Below are positions 8,121 to 15,680 of a stretch of 16,622 nt of DNA, piece by piece. The DNA is from Cyclostephanos tholiformis (Eukaryota > Bacillariophyta > Thalassiosirophyceae > Thalassiosirales > Thalassiosiraceae). The position numbers and the translations under genes were made by a program. The stretch lies in assembly GCA_036939975.1 (NCBI GenBank), contig JALLPB010000526.1:1-16622 (forward strand), in the 5' to 3' direction. The first letter of the stretch is position 1. Every line of letters begins with the position of its first letter. The notes beneath the pieces were generated by a model. The model searched no databases. It worked only from the letters and a program-made list of their open reading frames with translations, and was not told where the DNA came from.

Positions 8121-9170
8121 CAAGATGCTCATCACCAACTTTGGCGCATTCACATTGTTGACAATGGCTCTACAACAAACCATTGCATTTCTGACAATGA
8201 CAATCCTCTCCCTACCATGGCTGTTACCAACAGTCACTACAACTGTGCCAACACACAACAGCTCATACGCTTTTACCATGCATGTCTTTTCTCCCCAGTC
8301 CTCTCCACATTAATCAATGCAATTAATAAAGGTTATCTCAAAGGATTTCCTGGCCTAACTGCAACACAAGCTCGTTGCTACATCACAATCAATGATGCAA
8401 CGTCCAAAGGACACATGGACCAGACATGGTAGGGCCTACGAAGCACTGATTCCACTTCCCCACCTACCAACAACACCGAAGAAGTCCCCACCCAGGTACC
8501 TGACAACAATGTAACTAACCTGGTTTACATGATGACACACAAGGTCACTGGTCACCTCTACACTGATCAAACAGGACACTTCCCCATCACATCGACCTGA
8601 GGCCATGCATACCACTTTATATTTTATGTATATGATGCCAACTTCATCTCATCTGTGCCCATCAAAAGCCACAAAGTGCTTCTGTGCACCTACACCCTTG
8701 TGTACGATGCCCTCACACGATGTGGCTTCAAACCTACGTTACACAAGATGGACAATGAGATGTCAAAGGACATGGAGGTTTTCATCCTTTCCCAAAACAC
8801 CAATATCCAATACTCACCACCAGATATCCATTGCACAAACTCCACCGAGAGAGCCATCCAAACATGAAAAAATCACTTCATAGTGGGCATCACCAGCCTC
8901 CCCAAATCCTTCTCCATTGCCAACTGGTGCCATCTCACAAACCAATGTGACTACACCATCAACATGATCCGCCCATGCTGCCAAAACCCTGCCCTTTCAG
9001 CGTTCGAGGCTATGGAAGGCTCATTCTCCTTTAATGCAACCCCCATGGCACCACCAAGCACAGAAGTCCTTGTCCATCTGAAACCCTCCCACAGAAAGTC
9101 ATGTAGTTTCCACACATCCAAGGGTGGTACATTGGACCTTCCCTCAAGAATTATTGCTGCATATGCCTCA
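8121..9170 (+). pseudogene. DDE integrase domain of the copia-like element
   Basis: Reads in one frame with stops at 8430-8432 (TAG), 8598-8600 (TGA) and 8865-8867 (TGA). The N-terminal region has LIRFYHACLFSPVLSTLINA and GYLKGFPGLTATQA. The catalytic triad appears complete: Asp in YTDQTG (8565-8567), Asp in KMDNEM (8751-8753) and Glu in STERAIQT (8847-8849). After the core come FSFNATPMAPPSTEVLVH and, in a neighbouring frame from about 9122, GWYIGPSLKNY, the conserved end of this integrase type. It would join element DNA to the host chromosome. Each nonsense codon sits where one transition from a plausible sense codon explains it. Confidence 0.8.
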
Positions 9171-9455
9171 TCATGGTGGACACAGGTGCCGAGTGACTCG
9201 CCAACATGTTTTGCTACAAGCATCATGCCATGCCTGTCCCCACAATTACACCCATCATCGCCGCCACTTGGCAACTCACAGATGCTCTCACTGGCATTCA
9301 ACAAGAGGCATTGATGCCAATGTACGACATCAAACCTGCATGCGAATACCCAATGCACGGTTACATCACAGCCACCTGCACCCTCCTTGTCCACACATAC
9401 AACTTAGCCACACCCACAATCACGCACACCCCAATCAACTTCATCGACCGGCAAC
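9171..9455 (+). pseudogene. Integrase to reverse-transcriptase linker
   Basis: The frame with GWYIGPSLKNY continues as MVDTGAE, a TGA at 9194-9196, then TWQLTDALTGIQQEALMP, which resembles the segment linking integrase to reverse transcriptase in this group. After about 9330 the residues (Thr/His/Pro-rich) are not recognisable. Confidence 0.5.
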
Positions 9456-10020
9456 GTCCTTGAATATCAACATTTGATAAAATCAGACAAGCACAAGGAC
9501 ACCTTGCAACAAAGCTTTGCCAACAAGCTTGGTCGCCTCTTCCAAGGAATTAGTGACATTAATGCACCAACACCTGTTTCTTCATAACAAAAGAAAAGGT
9601 CCCAAACACAAATTTGCATCCTATGGCCACATTGCTTGCAACTACCATGTATGTTGAAATTAGGATGGGCATGTACAGTCTCCTGCCGGGATTCTTGCCA
9701 ACAAACTCCTCAAAAAATGCTTGAACACGAAGGTTTATACCAGTGTCAGCACACCCCCGGCCTCTGGTGACACGTGTAGTGCAACATCATATTCTGCCTT
9801 GTCATCAATGACTTCAGCATCAAAACAATTTCAATAGACCACATCACTCACCTAAAACTAGCACTTGAAGAAAACTACACCATTGCCATGGACTGGAATG
9901 GATCCCTCTTCTGCAGCATCAATCTCAACTGGAACTACCCTGAACCATTTGTCACACTGAACATGCCCAACTATATCCCCAAAGCCCTCCTAAAATTCCA
10001 TTATCTTCCCCTGTCTTCCC
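9456..10020 (+). pseudogene. Reverse transcriptase, deleted and frameshifted
   Basis: Pieces in family order, each in a different frame: VLEYQHLIKSDKHKDTLQQS and FANKLGRLFQGI (9456-9560); CFFITKEKVP (9575-9604); YGHIACNYHV (9622-9651), the start of the catalytic domain; then directly YVEIRMGMYSL (9650-9682), PAGILANKLL (from 9682) and FCLVINDFSIK (9792-9824), followed by MDWNGSLFCSINLNWNY and NMPNYIPKALLKFHY. The segment normally between the third and fourth pieces, holding motif A with its catalytic Asp, is missing. The motif C pair DD is Asn-Asp here (9807-9812). It cannot polymerise DNA. Confidence 0.78.
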
Positions 10021-10042
10021 TCAACACCCACCGTACAAACAC

Positions 10043-10812
10043 GTGCCCATCCAATATGGTGCCAGAACACAACACGTTGCTATTGACACATCCAATCCCC
10101 TCTCTTGTGCAGCCATCAAACGTGCCCAGGACATAGTGGGTACACTATTGTATAATGGTCGCATTGTCGACCCCACCCTGCTCAATGCCCTCAGTGCCAT
10201 TGCTGCTCGCCAAGCCAATGGAGCAAAACTGTTGCTGAATCCTGTCAACAACTTCTCGACTATGTGGCCACACACCTCAATGCTGGCATATGCTACAAAG
10301 CTTGTGACATGATTCTTGCCATGCACATTGACGCATCTTACCTCTCAGAACAGGATGGTAAAAGCAGGGCTGCCATACATTTTTACCTCACCAACAAGGG
10401 CAATGAAGAATTTAACAATGGTGCCATCCTAACCCTGTCAGCAATCATCAAACACATCATGTCATCTGCATCCAAATCAGAACTGACCACGCTTTATTAT
10501 GGATGCAAACTTGCCGTCCCCATTTGGACCACACTGGAAGAAATGGGCCACCACCAGCACGATTGCACCATGGTCACAACTGACAACATCACAGCCCAAG
10601 GCCTCACGCTTGGTACCATGACTCCTAAAGCATCTAAATCCATGGACCAATGCTTCCACTGGTTAAAATGCCATGGCACACAACAACAATTTGTATATCT
10701 ATGGCGCCGAGGGACATCCAACAGGGCGGACTATGCCAGCAAACATCCTCCAGCCAAACACCATCAAGCAGTCCAAAATTTCTACATTGAAGACACACTC
10801 CCACAACAGTGA
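10043..10812 (+). pseudogene. RNase H domain and C-terminus of the copia-like Pol
   Basis: The first part (10043 to about 10290) has AIKRAQDIVGTLLYNGRIVD and ALSAIAARQANGAK, the connection between reverse transcriptase and RNase H. After a frame change near 10270-10300 the RNase H reads without stops to TGA at 10810-10812. Candidate catalytic acids are all present: Asp in HIDASYL (10330-10332), Glu in SASKSEL (10480-10482), Asp in TTDNITAQG (10582-10584) and Asp in RADYASKH (10729-10731). It would degrade element RNA in RNA:DNA hybrids. This is the best-preserved part of the element. Confidence 0.8.
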
Positions 10813-10958
10813 CAAATTTTCCTTTGTAAAAAAGTTTTTTTTCATCTTCAATTCCCTCACCCTCATGCTTTGTTGATCCCATGATCAACCATGAGAAAAT
10901 CCATTAGTCACAATAGCACTTCACATTTTCGAACCAAGTCAATACACTTGCAAGGGTA
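10813..10958 (+). other. 3' untranslated region of the copia-like element with hairpin
   Basis: AT-rich start with a run of eight T (10845-10852), then a perfect hairpin GTTGATC-CCAT-GATCAAC at 10872-10889. Just before the LTR only a short purine run (GCAAGGG, near 10950-10956) could serve as polypurine tract for plus-strand priming. Confidence 0.5.
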
Positions 10959-11099
10959 TGTTAATATTTCTATTCCCTAGGGTCATCCAATGGTTATCCA
11001 AGCACATACTTACCTCTTACCAACTTACTGGGAAATTACTGATCCATAATTAGAACCCCATAAATTAGATCAGTTCCTTATCACCATGACAATAGATCA
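10959..11099 (+). repeat. 3' LTR of the copia-like element
   Basis: TGTTAATA...GATCA, 141 bases. Aligned by eye to 6064-6238, the last 48 bases are identical and the previous ~70 differ at about a dozen sites plus small gaps. It lacks the extra 36-base unit of the 5' copy. It contains the ATTAGATCAGTTC arm but, as expected for a 3' LTR, not the complementary arm after its end. Confidence 0.85.
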
Positions 11100-11100
11100 C

Positions 11101-11890
11101 CACGAGCTTCTGTTGCCTCTTTGTGACTGACTTCACCATCTCCATCCAAATGACTTCTAGGTCCGCCCTGTCCAGTGCATTCGGATCAATGGCCCCTGGC
11201 AGCTTGATCGATTGAGCCATGCCGGTCTGTATTGTCTCTGCCATAAGGTAGCTCTTGTCCAGTCCACTCCTCTTTAGATAGTTTGTGACTCTCTCCCTTG
11301 ATTCCGTGAACTGAACAGCGAATTAATTCTCTCCCATATTAAAGGTGTACCACCTGATCTCCATTATAGGTGATTCATATGCTTGGAGTCTAGCGCCCTT
11401 GACTCTGGTGCTGCCTCCCACTCGAGGATAGTATATTGGCTTCCTTCCTCCTCCACGTCTGCCGGCTTGCCCAGCTGCAGCCTGTTGACTCATATCAAGC
11501 TCTGGCGCCTCCGCACCGTGCTTGCTTAATTTACTTAATGTTGAGAATATGTCATTCCCAATGCTGAATGCATGATATTGGATCATTAGATTAAGTATAA
11601 GTGAGCTTTGCTCATTGCTCTACTGCTTTTTTGTCTCCTTCCTCTTTGGCTGCCAAGTGTGCATCCCAATCCTTGCCATTCCAAGTGGATGCTGTCTGGT
11701 CCTGCCCAGCCATCTGTCTGTCACCCATGGGACCTGCCGATTCTTACTCTGCCCAACACAGAAAAGGTCTTGCTGTTTCATTTAACTACAAAGCCACATC
11801 AAATAACTTCTCCATTCTAATCATTGTGATGTCATCAATCATTCTATCATACATATTGTGAATCATCTGATCATATTATTGCAATTGTTC
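11101..11890 (-). pseudogene. Different Gag-like remnant, N-terminal part, cut by the LTR
   Basis: Reading on the minus strand, a possible start is the ATG at 11728 (MGDRQMAGQD, then DWDAHLAAKEEGDKKAVE). The frame changes near 11610-11620 to NDIFSTLSKLSKHGAEAPEL, a Gly/Arg-rich stretch, IYYPRVGGSTRVKGARLQAY and MEIRWYTFNMGEN. After one TAA (11320-11322) it continues as FAVQFTESRERVTNYLKRSG and KLPGAIDPNALDRADLEVIW up to the LTR at 11099. Upstream in the frame of the ATG a helical stretch (YDRMIDDITMIRMEKLF) runs back to about 11890, interrupted by stops. I recall this order from Gag-like proteins of another diatom retrotransposon family. The rest of Gag and all of pol are absent; the copia-like element abuts it. 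Confidence 0.6.
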
Positions 11891-12056
11891 AATATGGTTA
11901 AGCCCTCCCCTGCATCCATCTTCTTCTTAGAGAGAAGGAGTGAAAGTGCTCATCTTCTTAACTACTATCCATTTTGGTGCAACCCCGCCTAATAATATTA
12001 TGATAGAAAACACTTGTCATATGATGAGAAATAATATTATCATATCATGCTGAAGA
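11891..12056. other. AT-rich spacer with short direct repeats
   Basis: No credible frame. AATAATATTAT occurs at about 11991 and 12031 in similar settings, each copy close to a palindrome. It could be UTR or LTR sequence of the neighbouring Gag remnant; no second copy is in the window. Confidence 0.35.
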
Positions 12057-12296
12057 TTAGTAATTATTTACCATCTTGATATCAAGGAGGCTTTCCAATT
12101 TGGATCCGAGGGAATCATGAACATATGAACATGGATTCCTTATTTTTCCTTTACTCCTACCATCAATCCTGCTCTTGAAGCCATATCTATTCAACATTTT
12201 TCTGAAGCTTGTGTAATTGGAATGACAAACATATTTACCCAATACCTTGTTCTGGAGTTGCATTGGAACAAAGACAATGATCTTACCATTCCACTT
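12057..12296 (-). pseudogene. HSF-type DNA-binding domain fragment
   Basis: A 79-residue open frame after TAA at 12297-12299. WNGKIIVFVP aligns with the middle strand of the heat-shock-factor winged helix, KVLGKYVCHSNYTSFRKM and LNRYGFK with the recognition-helix motif (family pattern KYF-H-N-SSF-RQLN-YGF), and NPCSYVHDSL with the ending common to one diatom HSF subgroup. HSF-type proteins are nuclear transcription factors binding nGAAn repeats; diatoms carry many. The N-terminal helix of the domain is not in frame (possible continuation in another frame at 12300-12390), and the last residues DIKMVNNY end at a TAA. Two usual residues differ (Cys in YVCHSNY, Met in RKMLN). It may be a decayed gene or one exon of a spliced gene; the ATG at 12263 falls inside the domain, so it is not the true start. 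Confidence 0.62.
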
Positions 12297-12391
12297 TTAC
12301 CGCCCTTTTGCTCATCAACTGACTGGACCTCCCATAGCATTATATTTGACAATAATGGGCCTTTGACAATTAAGTAGAGGTGACATATAAA

Positions 12392-12679
12392 TTAGGATAT
12401 CAGTTTCTCCATATCTACTTTCTTAAGCCACTCATTCCTTGTGGCATCCTCCTCCTCTCTTTGTTTCCTCTTCAACTCTCTTTTTGCAATTTTCTCCTTC
12501 AGCCTCTCATTCCTTGTGGCATCCTCCTCCTCTCTTTGTTTCCTCTTCAACTCTCTTTTCGCAATTTTCTCAGCTTCAGCTACCTCTATTAGTTTCCTCT
12601 TCAACTCTCTTGCTGCTTCAGCCCCAGCAAACTTTCTTGCTGCAGCTGCCACTAGCTTTTTCTCAACTTCTGGTGCCAC
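12392..12679 (-). CDS. Charged coiled-coil protein or exon, unknown function
   Basis: A 95-codon frame very rich in Lys, Arg, Glu and Ala. It is built on a 25-residue unit (EKIAKRELKRKQREEEDATR plus five more) present twice in tandem, with a degenerate third unit upstream (ARELKRKLIEVAEA). Heptad-like spacing and charge suggest a single long helix or coiled coil. There is no ATG in frame: the first possible start is GTG at 12679, and GATGCAG just upstream could be a splice acceptor. It lies upstream of the HSF-type fragment on the same strand, so it could be another exon of that gene; this is a guess. Confidence 0.4.
   Translation of the reverse strand: MAPEVEKKLVAAAARKFAGAEAARELKRKLIEVAEAEKIAKRELKRKQREEEDATRNERLKEKIAKRELKRKQREEEDATRNEWLKKVDMEKLIS
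12427..12576. repeat. 75-bp tandem repeat, two copies
   Basis: Copies at 12427-12501 and 12502-12576 are nearly identical (only a few differences by eye, mainly at the unit ends). A partial third copy (TTTCCTCTTCAACTCTC) lies at about 12593-12609. The period is a multiple of three, so it keeps the minus-strand coiled-coil frame open. Confidence 0.85.
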
Positions 12680-12702
12680 TGCATCCAGATGTCACAACAT
12701 CA

Positions 12703-12918
12703 TAATGCCTGAGACAGACTTATCCGATTAATGTCTCTCAAATTGGCAAAGAGATTTCCTTTGCAGGCATGAATTGAAACCACCAGACAGCATGTTTTCA
12801 TGTAGCTGTCCCTTTCACTTGGCCAGATATGTCCCAAATTGGCCTTCGAAGGATGTGGTATATGCTTAGTTGGATTCAGTAGGGATTTTCCTGGTCCCTC
12901 AAAAAGGAATGGTGCACA
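12703..12918 (-). other. Unassigned 72-codon open frame without start
   Basis: Bounded by TAA (12919-12921) and TGA (12700-12702). Contains EGPGKSLLNPTKHIPHPSKA and WPSERDSYMKTCCLVVSIHA. I do not recognise a family and there is no start codon near its beginning. It may be an exon, a transposon scrap or chance. Confidence 0.2.
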
Positions 12919-12921
12919 TTA

Positions 12922-13131
12922 ATCTGTGATCAAGGCCATGAAAAAACACCGGGCAACATAGCCTTCGATGAAAGAATCTTCTCTTTGACTAGTGTAAACA
13001 AAGGGGATTCTCGCCCCATACGCTAGCTACGTACGCTGCAGCCCCCACCACCATGGGAGCCCAAACGACACGCTAAGCATCTATTACTAGTACACCACCA
13101 GGCAACACTCTCCCCCCCCGCCCTCACGCAG
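12922..13131. other. Spacer and probable 5' end of the LINE
   Basis: Base composition changes near 13010 from AT-rich to GC-rich with many CpG-containing words (CTACGTACGCTGCAG). This probably marks the start of the LINE 5' region. A run of eight C lies at 13113-13120. No exact boundary or target-site duplication can be seen. Confidence 0.4.
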
Positions 13132-15486
13132 ATGGGGTGGGATTGTGGCGGTCCGCTCGTGCGCGTTGTGAATGCACGGGAGTCGGCGGAACTAATTCGG
13201 ATGTTGGTTTTTCGATTAATTATTTTAATTAACGAACTATCGATACCAATGTCAGCTTTGCTGGCGCCCTCTCAGCCGGAGGGTAGCGGGACTTTCTCCG
13301 TCGCGACTTGGAACATCAGAAGCGGGCGGGGAGTGGGTTTGGCGGCAGCGGCCAAGGGGCTGCGCCAAATGGGTGTCGGATGTGCGGTCTTAACCGAGAC
13401 CAAGCTCACTGATGATCGATACCCCAAGTTTGTCCAGGGGTATCACGTGATCGCGTCGCTTGCGACGTCCCCACAGCAGGGGGGAGTGGCCCTGCTGTGG
13501 AGAGATTCAGAGGAGTTGGGATTTTTAGTGGAGGCGGCGACCGTCATCTCCCCGAATGTCCTGACCTTCCAACTGGTCACGGGGGGAGTTCGATTTTACG
13601 TTATGGGGGCCTACATCCCTCCCGCTGACACGACGGGAGTGGATGACCTCCGTGCCGCCTGGGACAAGTGTCCGGCAAACTGTCACCCGCTGTTGCTTGG
13701 GGATTTGAACATCAACTTTGGGTCCCCGTGCTCCAAGCGGGAAGAGATTATAGTGGATTTGCTCGACGAAATTGGACTCGCCGACATCTCCCGGAAGTTT
13801 CTTCAACGTTGGAGAGATGGTCGACAGGGAGGCGGGCGATGGACGTGGCGGCAACGGAGGGGGGGACAGTGGCATCAGTCCCAGCCAGATTACTGCATGG
13901 CGAGGGATAAGGACGCAAAGCTTTTTCGAAACATGGCGGTTCGACGGCCTCGGATCCACGATTCGGATCACAGAGCCGTTGTCGCTACGATCCGGACGGG
14001 GAAACCGGGTCAACTGAAGGCATATCGCCGACGCCGACTACGTTTCCCCCTGCAGCTCCCACCAGTCGAGGAGCAAGACGAGCAGACGCGTCTCTTTGGG
14101 GATTTACAGAAGACATGTGAGGAGGATACGCCGACGAGGCGGAAAGTGAACGACTGGATCTCGGACGAGAGTTGGCGGTTAATTGCCCACCGGGCAATGC
14201 TCCATCGCACCGGCCGCCTGTGCCAAACGGGGGGGCGTCGTTTACACCGCCAAATCGGCCAATCCCTCCGCACCGATCGAGCGAAACGTACGCTGAGCAT
14301 CGGGACACTGATCGAGTCGGAGCTCACGATGGGGAATGTGCATGAGGCCTTTCGCCACCTCAAGGGGTGGTACAGGGCCGCATCGGATACTCAAACAAAG
14401 CCATGCCGCCAGACAATGGACCGTCAAACTGCTGAATGGGTCGACCTTTATACGCGGAGGCAATTGCCAGGCGAGCCCCTCCCTATAAACATCGATCCGG
14501 TCGAAATCGACGACGACCCCCCTTCTGACGGTGAGATGCGCGTGGCCGTTGGGGAACTCATGAACGGCCGAGCGGCGGGTGCATCTGGCATGCGCGCCGA
14601 GCACGTCAAGGCATGGCTCAGCGATATCCGACGGGAGGAGGACCCTAACGACCAGGGTGCCGAAGGCGCAGGGGACAACTGGCGCCTCTTTATGAGGCTG
14701 GTTCAGGCAGCATGGACCTACGGCGTAATCCCACGCCAGCTCCTTTGGTCCATCGTTGTATTGCTTCCAAAAGGCGGTGGGGACTACCGTGGGATCGGGC
14801 TGCTCGAGCCCATTTGGAAATGCATCGAGCGGGTTATCAATCACCGGCTGAATGCAATTGGGTTGCACGATAGCCTACACGGCTGTCGCGACAAACGCGG
14901 GACTGGCACCGCGATCATCGAGGCCAAACTGGCCCAACAGCTCTCATACCTCGAGCTCAAGCCTTTCTACGGTATCTTCCTTGATCTCAGGAAGGCTTTC
15001 GATGCGATGGATAGGGAGCGGTGCCTTTTGTTGTTGGAGGGCTATGGCGCGGGGCCTCGGATGGTTCGCTTGATACGCGGGTACTGGCGCGATGCCATTA
15101 TGGTATGCCGGGCCGCTGGATACTACGGCCAGCCTTTCACGGCCGGCCGCGGTGTCACACAGGGTGGCCCACTGTCCGCCAAGCTCTTTAACATTGTGGT
15201 GGATGCAGTTGTTTGGGAGTGGATGATCCAACTTTGGCAGGATGGGGAATATGACGACGAGATGGTTGAGGAGTTTATGGCGACCTTCTTCGCGGTTTTT
15301 TATGTCGACGACGCATACCTCGCATCACGGGATCCGGGGTTTCTCCAACATGCGTTGACCCTTCTTGTCGACCTATTTGAACGGGTTGGCCTCCAAACCA
15401 ACACGACAAAAACGCAGACCTTGGTCTGCACCCCCGGCCGGATTCGGACTCAGTTGCCATCGGAGTCTGGAACTCATGCAACGTGA
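13132..15486 (+). CDS. LINE ORF: AP endonuclease and reverse transcriptase
   Basis: 784 residues from the first ATG. Residues 1-40 are encoded by partly AT-rich DNA and look untranslated, so Met40 (13249) is an equally good start. Endonuclease (about 54-285) shows ATWNIRSG with Asn61, LTETKL with Glu89, GAYIPP with Tyr161, LLGDLNI with Asp191 and Asn193, and HDSDHRA with Asp279-His280, the full catalytic set for nicking target DNA. Reverse transcriptase (about 465-765) shows VVLLPKGGGDYRGIGLL, FLDLRKAFDAMD with Asp618, GVTQGGPLSAKLFN (674-687), FYVDDAYL with Asp726-Asp727, and GLQTNTTKTQTLVC. It would copy element RNA at the nicked target. The frame ends prematurely in THAT-stop; the family continues in another frame with zinc fingers. 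Confidence 0.88.
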   Translation: MGWDCGGPLVRVVNARESAELIRMLVFRLIILINELSIPMSALLAPSQPEGSGTFSVATWNIRSGRGVGLAAAAKGLRQMGVGCAVLTETKLTDDRYPKFVQGYHVIASLATSPQQGGVALLWRDSEELGFLVEAATVISPNVLTFQLVTGGVRFYVMGAYIPPADTTGVDDLRAAWDKCPANCHPLLLGDLNINFGSPCSKREEIIVDLLDEIGLADISRKFLQRWRDGRQGGGRWTWRQRRGGQWHQSQPDYCMARDKDAKLFRNMAVRRPRIHDSDHRAVVATIRTGKPGQLKAYRRRRLRFPLQLPPVEEQDEQTRLFGDLQKTCEEDTPTRRKVNDWISDESWRLIAHRAMLHRTGRLCQTGGRRLHRQIGQSLRTDRAKRTLSIGTLIESELTMGNVHEAFRHLKGWYRAASDTQTKPCRQTMDRQTAEWVDLYTRRQLPGEPLPINIDPVEIDDDPPSDGEMRVAVGELMNGRAAGASGMRAEHVKAWLSDIRREEDPNDQGAEGAGDNWRLFMRLVQAAWTYGVIPRQLLWSIVVLLPKGGGDYRGIGLLEPIWKCIERVINHRLNAIGLHDSLHGCRDKRGTGTAIIEAKLAQQLSYLELKPFYGIFLDLRKAFDAMDRERCLLLLEGYGAGPRMVRLIRGYWRDAIMVCRAAGYYGQPFTAGRGVTQGGPLSAKLFNIVVDAVVWEWMIQLWQDGEYDDEMVEEFMATFFAVFYVDDAYLASRDPGFLQHALTLLVDLFERVGLQTNTTKTQTLVCTPGRIRTQLPSESGTHAT

Positions 15487-15680
15487 TGTGTTACACGTGT
15501 GGGAAGGGTATGAAGGCAAACTCCCTCAGCCGCCACTTGGCAGATGTCCATGAAATCTACCAACAGACAGTGGTTGCCGAGGAACTGCTGGAAATAAGGC
15601 CCCCGTCACATATACGGTCAGCACCGGGTTGCATGTCCGCAGCCTTCCTTGCCCGTATCCTTGGTGTTTGGGTCAGTTGA
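15483..15680 (+). pseudogene. LINE C-terminal segment, C2H2 zinc finger
   Basis: A shifted frame continuing the LINE protein. CYTCGKGMKANSLSRHLADV followed by His fits C-x2-C-x11-H-x4-H, with ligands at 15489-15491, 15498-15500, 15534-15536 and 15549-15551. C2H2 fingers after the reverse transcriptase help LINE proteins bind RNA or target DNA. The segment links to the upstream frame near 15460-15486 by a shift, perhaps with a small deletion, since I recall a longer linker in relatives. It leaves this frame near a run of five C (15600-15604); residues after that in this frame are not family-like. Confidence 0.7.

Larger units (their letters stand above)
6064..11099 (+). mobile_element. Ty1/copia-like LTR retrotransposon, full-length but inactive
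   Basis: The element spans about 5.0 kb with recognisable LTRs at both ends (TGTTA...ATCA). The domain order Gag, protease, integrase, reverse transcriptase, RNase H places integrase before reverse transcriptase, which defines the copia (Pseudoviridae-type) order. Sequence features match a copia-like group I recall from diatoms. It is dead: many frame changes, nonsense codons at 6986, 8430, 8598, 8865 and 9194, an altered protease active site, an altered YxDD-type motif and an internal deletion in reverse transcriptase. The five bases before the 5' LTR (ACACC) and after the 3' LTR (CCACG) do not match, so no target-site duplication is visible. Confidence 0.85.

Noticed and set aside
10840..10860. 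Bacterial-type terminator formed by the T run
   Set aside because: The hairpin at 10872-10889 lies after, not before, the T run, and the setting is eukaryotic.
3063..11099. A single retroelement spanning both Gag regions and the Pol
   Set aside because: An LTR at 6064-6238 separates them and the copia-like element has its own different Gag, so two elements explain the data better.
11601..11861. Plus-strand frames of 86 and 70 residues
   Set aside because: They are antisense to the Gag-like remnant and are low-complexity hydrophobic translations without an independent signal.
12439..12731. Plus-strand Ser/Phe/Leu repeat proteins (88 and 96 residues)
   Set aside because: They are antisense translations of the 75-bp tandem repeat; the minus-strand coiled-coil reading is a more natural protein.
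13525..14868. Minus-strand open frames of 162, 107, 117 and 208 residues opposite the LINE
   Set aside because: They lie antisense to strongly recognisable endonuclease and reverse-transcriptase motifs, have biased composition typical of GC-rich antisense frames, and show no family resemblance.
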